From Mytilisepta virgata (taxonomy: Eukaryota; Mollusca; Bivalvia; Mytilida; Mytilidae): a DNA stretch of 64,000 nt. The position numbers were made by a program, and so were the translations under genes. The stretch's first letter is position 1. Each line of letters starts with the position of its first letter. The DNA lies in NCBI GenBank assembly GCA_028015205.1, contig CM051517.1, positions 40,001,135-40,065,134 on the forward strand. Reading direction: 5' to 3'. Below the pieces are notes generated by a model that made no database searches, had not been told where the DNA came from, and saw only the letters and a list, made by a program, of their open reading frames with translations. This document shows positions 42,950 through 54,000 of this stretch, piece after piece.

Positions 42950-45010
42950 TGCTTTGAAACTTTGAAACTTTTTATTTCACTAAAGGCCTCACATGAGGCA
43001 TAATAGTACAATAAATTTAACAACAAATATAATTAATGCATGAACAAACATATATACATATGAAGTTGATGTAATTGCAGCTGGAAGTTGACCATTACAA
43101 ATATGATTATTTGAATACAGACATAACAATTTTGCAAAATTTTGCCAGGCCAATAAGTGTATATTTATCGTGACTATTCATTAACTCATACAGGCTAATA
43201 ATGTTACTGTTGCTATAGATATGAAGAGGTATAAATTTCTGTCTTTCAGCGGTAAAAAAGTTACAATTAAATATGTAATGAAACTCATCACCTAGTTGTC
43301 CCTTATCACATAGATCACAAATTCTTTCAGATCTATCAATAGAAAAAAACCTACCAGCCTCAATTGGCAACTTGTAACTTCCACATCTAAATCTAATAAT
43401 ATTATACATCAAATCAGTTGGGAGAACAGAGAGATATTTCTCAAAACCAAATTCAGTCTTATAATTCTATAATTGTTACACTTAGGTGAGTTAAAAATTT
43501 GTGCTTTCCAATTTTCAAGAAATTTTTCATGAAGAAACTGTTTAACTTGTCTTGACAGAATAACATTTCTTTCTACAGTTTGGTTATTCCAACAATGATT
43601 ATAACCACATTCAAGTAAAATGTCTTTGATACATAATAACCATTTAGAGTGATACACATCACCTTCGTCAAGTCTATATAACATATCATATAAAGTGCGA
43701 GATATTTTCCCTTTTTTACCATTTAAAATACGTTGCCAAAAACCAATCATTCTGGCTTTAATACAAATAGACATAGGTACTCTACCAAGCTCTCCATACA
43801 CAATACAAGTTGGAGTACATTTTTTAATCTTCAAAATATATTTGCAAAATTCTGTATGTAAAGATTCAATAATATCATTGTTTTCGTAACCCCACACTTC
43901 GGCACCATATAACAATATAGGTGCAACCATTGCATCAAATAATTGTAACAAAATATCAATTGGTAAACAAAGTTTTCTCGCTTTACACAATACATAAAAC
44001 ATGGCCTTCCTAGCCTGTTGGACTAGTCGAGCTTTATTTTTTGAAAATGTATCTTTTCTTGAAAAAACTGTACCCAGATATTGAAAATCTTCTATAACAT
44101 CTATTTGTTCATTATTATATAAAAACTGAGAATTCTCACACTGTCTATTTTTTGAAAATATAACAACATTGGTCTTAACTACATTGACTTTGAGTTTCCA
44201 GGTTTCACAATACAAAAACATAGCATTTAGTGCAGATTGCAATTCAGCGGCAGATTCTGCAAAAATAACAGTATCATCTGCATATAGTAATAAATACAAT
44301 TTAAAGTAAACTTCAATATCATCATTATCAAACAGCAAGTGAGAAATATTACATACATCATTAAGACCATCATAGGCATGAGATAAGAACTCTGTCAGAT
44401 CATTAAGAAAAATTGAGAATAACAGAGGAGACCGGTTTTCTCCTTGTCTGACTCCTACATTTGAGGCAAAATATTCAGAGAAATTATTACCTTCTCTTAC
44501 ACATGATTTTGCATTTTCATACAGATTCTGTACAACAATAAGCATTTTACCATCAATACCATTTCGTAACAATTTTTGCCATAGTAAAACTCTACTAACC
44601 GAGTCAAATGCTTTTTGAAAATCTACAAAGGCACAGTATAACTTTTTCCTTCTAAATATGTATAGATCAATTAGACATTTCAAATTAAAAATGTGGTCAA
44701 CAGTACCGTGACCCTTTCTAAAACCAGCTTGCTCTTCACATAACAAGCCTAGACTTTCAAGATACTTAAATAATCTATTATTGAGTATACAGGTAAATAA
44801 TTTGCCAAAACAGCTTAATATAGTTATACCTCTATAATTGCCAGGATCTGCAGGGTCACCCTTGTTTTTAAATATAGGGCATATATAACCCTGACACCAT
44901 GTTTCTGGTACTATACCGCTTTCAAAAACAATATTAAAAATTTTCATATAAACATTCTTATTTCCCCGGATTATTAATTTTGAATTATCTCCCCTACCAA
45001 ACCTCTCCAC
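42950..45010 (-). pseudogene. 5'-truncated LINE reverse transcriptase
   Basis: A 533-codon minus-strand frame (45010-43409) reads GYICPIFKNKGDPADPGNYR, GFRKGHGTVDHIF, CAFVDFQKAFDS, GVRQGENRSP (the usual VRQGE-LSP block) and YADDTVIF (44274-44285 for YADD). One frameshift near 43460 moves the end into a second frame (43412-43107) with ICDLCDKG and GDEFHYIFNC, a CCHC-type finger. No endonuclease domain is present, so the copy is 5'-truncated. The 3' UTR holds a hairpin GCCTCA(TG)TGAGGC and a tail of TTTCAAAG repeats near 42950-42968. The truncated end stops just short of the KGD4 first exon. Confidence 0.88.
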
Positions 45011-45026
45011 TTTTCGTCTGTTTACG

Positions 45027-45050
45027 ATGGCAGCCGCAAGGACGATCAGG
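45027..45050 (+). CDS. MRPS36: MRPS36 exon 1 (putative)
   Basis: ATG GCA GCC GCA AGG ACG ATC AGG, followed by a GT (GTCTGA, a weak donor). It reads MAAARTIR and joins in phase 0 to exon 2, resembling the short Ala/Ser/Arg-rich start of animal MRPS36. A stop follows at once if the donor is not used, which supports splicing here. The 5' flank is only about 15-20 bp from the end of a LINE insertion. Confidence 0.55.
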
Positions 45051-48000
45051 GTCTGAAAGTGAAATTCTATATATATCTATTATAGCTAGAATTTCGCTTT
45101 TCTCTATAAATAAATTTATAGAGGAAAAGCGAACAAACATGATAAAAAAGAGCTTGTAGGCTAATGCAGGGATCACCACAGAATGCAAATCAAGGGTGGG
45201 GGAGAGATTTTTCACAGATGATGTGCCGTGTTAGTTCGCATCCCTCCTTCGCAATAAATTTGTCATTAGAAAGAAAAAAATACTGTTCATGCATCTTTAT
45301 AACATAAATATATATCAAAGATAAACTTAAAAGCATAGTAAACACAATTGTTATTTAAAGCACTAGCAAATGTTTCTAACTCATGTCTGGAAACTCTTGT
45401 TCAGTTGTCCCTACTGTCACTGTCAGTGTCTTCATTTAGTTCACCAAGGTCAAGTCTTTGATCTTTATGAAATTAATGTTCAGGAATGTCGGCTTGGACG
45501 ATACAATGTCAGCTTGGCGAGTTCAGATTTCGTGAACAGTTGTTCCAATTATTTTTTTAATCAGCTGATATGGAAATCATTAAAATAATAATATCTAATC
45601 ATTACTTAATCACATTGATTGGAGATTAATATCTTTTCTTTCCCTGAATGAAGGAAAAAAAAACAGTTCATCATTTTGGATTTATCGGATTGTGTTTACT
45701 TCCTAGATTTACCGCGATGTTCAACATACAATATTTTTATCAAAAATATATAAATCTGCTTAAAAAACACTTTTAATGATGCAAAATGATGATATTTATT
45801 CATAAATATATAAATCTGCTTAAAAAACACTTTTAATGATGTAAAATGATGATATTTATTCATTTCAATTGCATCTAAAGCCCTTTGTGTGTCGCCTGCG
45901 GAGCGCATATCGACACCAAGGATTATTATCTGTCGTCTTGCGTCGTCACTTTTCTTCTATCCTCAACTAAGTAATAAACAACACTTTATCGCTGTTCTTC
46001 AGCCTACACTTTTAGGCTTTTGAACATGAAGCAAAATTTCACACTGCATGTTCAAGATGGCCTCTGCAGTACTTTGCTGAAGGACATTTTTTACATCTAA
46101 GACACAGTTACAAGGTTAATCATCAAATTACACACAATACAAAGTATCCCAAGATTGAGGCACAGCGACTTGCCTCTCACCTTTGAAAATAATTACTATC
46201 CATATTGGATAGGTAGGGACCAAATCCCTGTGATTGAGAGAAACAATTTAACTTGTGCACACTTTACACACTCTAGGTTAATAATGGTTACAATAAATCA
46301 CATTTAACAATTGCTCACTATAGTCTCTGCATATTTTGTGAAATCAAAAAAAAATTTTTTTTCAATTTTAAAAGAAGAGGTTTCCCAATTTTAAATTCCT
46401 GAGGCAAAATATTTTTGCTTTTCTAGGAGACATGGTAGAACAAGATCATGTAATGACAGTTTATTAACTGCATCTCATGACTAAGTGGAAAGAAAATTGA
46501 TATTGTTTAAGGTATTTAAATGATGAAAAAGTGAGGCTTACAGTTGGTATGAGTATACATTTGAATTTACAGAACTTTGAGGTTTTTTTCAGTTGAAAAT
46601 GCTGCTTGTATTATGTCAAATGAAAAAACTAAACAGAAGCAAGAAAATAAAAGTAACTGAATTCATGAAAAATAAATCATTGAATTAATTTTTCTAACTG
46701 GTATATTTTCAGGCGGTATCACCACATGTGCCAAAGATTAAGTTTCCTCTGAGAACTAAAGGTAAACAAGTTTAGATCTACCAACTTTATGTATAGAGTG
46801 AAAAAGTATTAAGGAAAATCTTTAAAAACACTGGCACAGCACTAATCATCACTTTGATGATCTTAGGTCATCTTAAATAATCCTTTTGTCTTTGAACAAA
46901 AATCCTGTTTTTCTCAAGTATGATAAAAGAAAAAAAGTTATCTTATCCAATGTTTATACTTTTTTTAAATGGTTGTCATAAGAAATACAATAAAAAGTTA
47001 AACCAGACATTTTTGTGTAACTTTTGTTTTAGCAGAGATAAAGGGGATTTAAGGGGCCTTTTTCTTTGCAGGACACCTAAAAATTTAATTTTTCATCCGA
47101 TTTCAACAGAGATTTTTTATTTTAATTCGTCTTCAGTAGAATGATAACAAATTTCTTTTATCTGTTACAGTTTTCAAAATATCAGGGGTTAAAGGGACCA
47201 TAAAAAAAACTAATGATATGAAATTTTTAAAATTTTTCTTCCAATTCTTATGGAGATTTTTTCTTTTAATTCATACTGATGAGTTCTTTCAATATTGTGT
47301 CAACAAATTTTTTCCATCTTTTATCATTTAAGAGATACAAGGGGTCAACATAAATCTTTTATTTTACACCAGATTTCGTTCAGTGTTAATTTCATTTTGA
47401 TGAGTGCTTTCAGTAGTCTGTAAACAGATTTTTCCAATTGTTTACACTTTTTGAGATATAAATGAATTAAAGGGGGAAAAAACATGTAGCTGGATAAGTA
47501 AATTTAAAAAAAAATTGTTTTTTTTGTTTTTTCAGTCGGTTTTGTGATACTGGGTATGTCCAATATTACTGTGTATTAATGTATGTTTTAATTTCCAACA
47601 CTTCATGCGGTCAAGAATTATAGTGTCTCCACACTTACTGTTTACCTGTCGACATGTTGCAGTCATATCACGCTGCACTTAACAAAGCCATACTTTAAAT
47701 ATTTTTTATACCCCCCGCAAACAAAGTTTGGGGGGGTATATAGGAATCACCTTGTCCGTCCGTCTGTCCGTCTGTCCATATATCTTGTAAGCGCAACTCC
47801 TCCTAGACCGCTCAATGGATTTCAACGAAACTTTACAGAAAGGAAGTACATCATCCAAAGATGTGCATGAAGAAAAATCTTTGCTTTCCGATATCACTCA
47901 AGGGAGATAATTGGACTTCTATTTTTTTTGGCTTATACATTATATATGAACCTCGTAAGCGCAACTCCTCCTAGACCGCTCAATGGATTTCAACGAAACT

Positions 48001-51000
48001 TTACAGAAAGGAAGTACATCATCCAAAGATGTGCATGAAGAAAAATCTTTGCTTTCCGATATCACACAAGGGAGATAATCTGACTTCTATTTTTTTTGGC
48101 TTATACATTATATATGAGCCTCGTAAGCGCAACTCCTCTTAGACCGCTCCATAGATTTCAACGAAACTTTACAGAAAGGAATTACATCATCTAGTGATGT
48201 GCATGAAGAAAAATCTTTGCTTTCCGATATCACACAAGGGAGATAATCTGACTTCTATTTTTTTTGGCTTATACATTATATATGAGCCTCGTAAGCGCAA
48301 CTCCTCTTAGACCGCTCAATAGATTTCAACGAAACTTTACAGAAAGGAATTACATCATCTAGTGATGTGCATGAAGAAAAATCTTTGCTTTCCGCTATCA
48401 CACAAGGGAGATAATTGGATTTCTATTTTTTTTGCTTATACATTATATATGAACCTCGTAAGCGCAACTCCTCCTAGACCGCTCAATGGATTTCAACGAA
48501 ACTTTACAGAAAGGAAGTACATCATCCAAAGATGTGCATGAAGAAAAATATTTGCTTTCCGATATCACACAAGGGAGATAATTGGACTTCAAAGCGGGGG
48601 GTATCCTTTGTGAGCTTTGCTCACAGTACATCTAGTTTGGTATTAATCTGATTTTCCATATTTCATCTAATTAAAGTTCCCTACCTAAATTCTAGACCTT
48701 TCAACATTTTGACTTTTAGTCTTTAACTTGATATGAGGCTTATTGTTAGTGTGATTGCCTGTTGAACCATCGATAAGCCTTCTTTGAGCAATGTCAGAAA
48801 CTAAATCAGAAGAAACACATTTTTATTTCGCCTCAACGAAGTTGATGGGGGACTATTGGAGTAGCCCGGCGTCCACAGCCAGTTCTCAGTTACTACTGGA
48901 CATAGTGTCAATATTTTTGTATGTAGCTGCATGATGAAGAGACTGACAATGTGACATAAGATGAAGGTCACATGACCCCATATTACACGGTTAACTGGCT
49001 TTCACGTTTTATGTCAAAAATCAGTTTTAACATATAAAGTGACCTACAATCATATTACTTGGTGTGAGTGTGCATCTCGGGGAGTAATACAGCCTGCCAA
49101 AAAAATTAGGTCATTCTGACCTTCTTGTCGCGCTTCATTGACTTAGCTTAAGTTTTATGTCTGAGTTCAGTTCTCCCATACCAAAGGACCTACAGTCATA
49201 TTACTTGGTGTGAGGATGTATCTCGGAGAGTAACACAGCCACCCTCTAAAATTAGGTTACTCTGACCTACTTATCACACTTCATCGACAAAGGTTAAGTT
49301 TTACATCGAAGTTCAGTTCTCCGATACCAAGGGACCTACAATCATATTACTTGGTGTGAGGATGCATCTCGCCAAATTTAGTGGGGGAATGAGGTGAACT
49401 TTTTAATCGTAGATTTCTGGTTGTCTGTGTTGTCTATAGTGTAAGTCTAGCTTATACATGTAGTAAAGTGAATGTTGAATAGCTGAAAATAAGGTGCCTA
49501 TTTTGTGTATTCAACTCCTTCTATAGATTTTATTCCAGATCTTGAATAGTGTGCAGAATGTTTTTATGGGCATTTTGAAGATGTGCATGAAAGAATATGA
49601 TGCTATTTGAAAAAAAAAATTCCAGATTTTTATGTTATGAATTTAGTCATTTTTATGAGACAGTTGTCTATGGAGGGTACCTATTTTTGTGTAATCAGTT
49701 CCTCCTACAGGTTTTAACCCATATCGTGGAAACTGCAGAATGTTTATGGATATATTAAAGATGTGCATGATGCCATTTGAAAAATTTGTATGCCCACTCC
49801 ACGAAGGGGCATATAGATTTACCCTTGTCTGTCCGGCTAGGTTAAGTTTTTCAGTTAGGTCCATTTCTCAGAAACCCATTGAGATACATCAATGATGTTA
49901 TACCACTACAATCCCCTTATAAGACTGAACACAGTAAGCAACATTTGGGTCAGTTTTACGTACATTTAATGCATGAATGACCCTGATTTAAAGTTTTGCT
50001 TTTTATTTCATATCCTAGGAATCGATGGTGTAATATCAATATTACTTAACAACTATTATCGTCTCAAATTATATGATGCATTCCTCAAACAGATGTGTCA
50101 TTATACTCATATTTTGTCCATGAGTGACTCGGTTAAGTTCTTGCATTTAGGTCCATTTCTCAGAAACCTATTGAGACATATCAATGATATTATACCTAAG
50201 CATTCATCTTCTATAGTACAACAAAAGTCAGCAACATTTTAGTCACCATGACCTTTATTTATACCTCCTGCAAACAAAGTTTGGGGGAAGTATATGAATC
50301 ACCTTGTCCGTCTGTCCATCCGTGTAAAACTTAGTAATGTGTATATCTCATGTTTCTTAATTTTTCTTCCTAAATATTATCCTTCCAGAAGTAACATTTG
50401 TAATAACAAACAGGGAGATAATCCAACTTAAGAGTTTTACATGTTTTAAGCTTGTAAGCGGAACTCCTAAACGGCTTATTGGATTTGTATTACACTTTAC
50501 TCAGTTGTAGTACACTACATGAAGATGTGCATGAAGGAATTGGATGCTGTCCAAAATGTTGAAGGGGAAATAATTCAACTTATACTCTCAAACATTGATC
50601 AGAATGAACCTTTACAAAACATTTGATGTGTCCTTCAGTAACCTCTTGTAAAAAAATCATTAGAATGTTGTAATCTCATGTATACAGAAGAAACAGTATT
50701 GGCTTTAAATAAAACATAGGTAACTTTCTAATATACCATTATTCCCAGGTTTGAACATTCATAGTATTGCAAGCTGGGGTATCACTCAGTGAGGTCACTC
50801 AAAGTTCTAGTTTACGCTTGAGTATTATGGTAAAATTTTTGTATTCAGGTAATAGTATATTTTTACAGAACCTATGGTAATGTATTAATAGTATTATGTA
50901 GTACAACACAACTCAGAATCATTTGAGTCACCACAATCTACATTTTATGCTTGAGAGACTTTGATTTTTTTTCATTTATGTGTATCATTAATGTATCAAT

Positions 51001-54000
51001 AAAATTTCACAATTACGATCATTTTTTATAGTACAACACAGCTCAGCTAATTTGAGTCATTATGACCTACATTTTATGGTAGAGTGAATTTGTTTGATTT
51101 GTGCATTTTAATCTATTTCTGAAAAAAAAAAAACATAAGATGATATATCATGATATTTTACAACTATAGTAATCTTCACCAAAATACAAGTCCATGTGAC
51201 CTACAAATCATACTTAAGTGACTTCATTAAATTTTAGCATTTTGGTCATTATGTCAGAAACAGAATTTAGTACTATGGATTCATTTAAGCAGTATATATT
51301 ATAAAACCTTCATATAATTAAAATAATTCTCAAAACAATTTATTTCATACACAGTAGATGGGAATTCTATGTGCAGGGGGCAGGGCATCCATATTTTACA
51401 GACACTAGATCTCTAGTTTTAGCAGATTTTCCATGTCATGGAACTTGGCCATTGTTTGCAACAATTCTCTATGGAGGGTACCCATTTTATGTAATCAACT
51501 AACCTTACAGCTTTTTATAACAAAGATCTTAGAAACTGGAGAATATTCATGGATATATTGAGGATACATATATGATGCCTTTTTGTTTATGGACATATTG
51601 AGGATGTGCATAATGAGTATGATTAAAAGGTTGCGGGTTTGATCATATATAAACCAAAGACATTAAAATGGATATTTGCTGCTTCCTCGCATTGCATGCA
51701 GCATCTAGGAGTAAGAGCAAGGGACTGGTCGGCTCCGAGTCAGTATAATGTGTCTTAGTGGGGTGATATGTCTTCCTGTGGACAGTTACCTCGTGAGATA
51801 GCATGTTAAAAATGCTGTTCAGGATGTCAGTCTAGTACAAAGCATAGATCATATTCATATCATATCAACATGTTCTCGTCCTGATATGCACTTAATGGCT
51901 GCCAATGGACGTTAAACAATAATTATACCCCCCGCAAACAAAGTTTGGGGGGGTATATAGGAATCACCTTGTCCGTCCGTCTGTCTGTCTGTCCGTCTGT
52001 CCGTCTGTCCATATATCTTGTAAGCGCAACTCCTCCTAGACCGCTCAATGGATTTCAACGAAACTTTACAGAAAGGAAGTACATCATCCAAAGATGTGCA
52101 TGAAGAAAAATCTTTGCTTTCCGATATCACACAAGGGAGATAATTGGACTTCTATTTTTTTTGGCTTATACATTATATATGAACCTCGTAAGCGCAACTC
52201 CTCCTAGACCGCTCAATGGAATTCAACGATACATTACAGAAAGGAAGTGCATCATCCGAAGATGTGCATGAAGAAAAATCTTTGCTTTCCGATATCACAC
52301 AAGGGAGATAATTTGACTTCTATTTTTTTTGGCTTATACATTATATATGAACCTCGTAAGCGCAACTCCTCCTAGACCGCTCAATGGATTTCAACGAAAC
52401 TTTACAGAAAGGAAGTACATCATCCAGAGATGTGCATGAAGAAAAATCTTTGCTTTCCGATTTCACACAAGGGAGATAATTGGACTTCTATTTTTTTTTT
52501 TGGCTTATACATTATATATGAACCTCGTAAGCGCAACTCCTCCTAGACCGCTCAATGGATTTCGACGAAACTTTACAGAAAGGAAGTACATCATCCAAAG
52601 ATGTGCATGAAGAAAAATCTTTGCTTTCCGATATCACACAAGGGAGATAATTTGACTTCTATTTTTTTTGGCTTATACATTATATATGAACCTCGTAAGC
52701 GCAACTCCTCCTAGACCACTCAATGGATTTCAACGAAACTTTACAGAAAGGAAGTACATCATCCAAAGATGTACATGAAAAAAAATCTTTGCTTTCCGAT
52801 GTCACACAAGGGAGGTAATTGGACTTCAAAGCGGGGGGTATCCTTTGTGAGCTTTGCTCACAGTACATCTAGTTTATCCATCATTCATCCATGTTGTTGA
52901 ACCTTGTCATTGTTCACAAAATATTTTTTATATACAATACCTATTTCTGAAACCTTTTAACCCAGATGTTGGGAATTTGCAGAATGTTTAAAGACAAACA
53001 TTCACTGAAGATGTGCATTAGTATAAGGAGAAGGATGTGGTCAGAAGTATTTATCTATTATTTTCTTGATGTGAATTTTCTGTCGAAAAATTATATTTTT
53101 TGTCTATATATTTATTAATATTTATCATTATGCTATAACGAATCCAGGTAATCACTGACAGTGTTTTTATACCCCCCGCAAACAAAGTTTGGGGGGGTAT
53201 ATAGGAATCACCTTGTCCGTCCATCTGTCCGTCTGTCCATATATCTTGTAAGCGCAACTCCTCCTAGACCGCTCAATGGATTTCAATTAAACTTTACAGA
53301 AAGGAAGTACATCATCCAAAGATGTGCATGAAGAAAAATCTTTGCTTTCCGATATCACACAAGGGAGATAATTGGACTTCTATTTTTTTTGGCTTATACA
53401 TTATATATGAACCTCGTAAGCGCAACTCCTCCTAGACCGCTCAATGGAATTCAACGATACATTACAGAAAGGAAGTACATCATCCGAAGATGTGCATGAA
53501 GAAAAATCTTTGCTTTCCGATATCACACAAGGGAGATAATTGGACTTCTTTTTTTTTTGGCTTATACATTATATATGAACCTCGTAAGCGCAACTCCTCC
53601 TAGACCGCTCAATGGATTTCAACGAAACTTTACAGAAAGGAAGTACATCATCCAGAGATGTGCATGAAGAAAAATCTTTGCTTTCCGATTTCACACAAGG
53701 GAGATAATTGGACTTCTATTTTTTTTTGGCTAATACATTATATATGAACCTCGTAAGCGCAACTCCTCCTAGACCGCTCAATGGATTTCAACGAAACTTT
53801 ACAGAAAGGAAGTACATCATCCAGAGATGTGCATGAAGAAAAATCTTTGCTTTCCGATTTCACACAAGGGAGATAATTGGACTTCTATTTTTTTTGGCTT
53901 ATACATTATATATGAACCTCGTAAGCGCAACTCCTCCTAGACCACTCAATGGATTTCAACGAAACTTTACAGAAAGGAAGTACATCATCCAAAGATGTGC

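Noticed and set aside
44994..45215. Minus-strand 73-codon ORF overlapping MRPS36 exon 1
   Set aside because: Shadow of exon 1 and the intronic hairpin; no motif.
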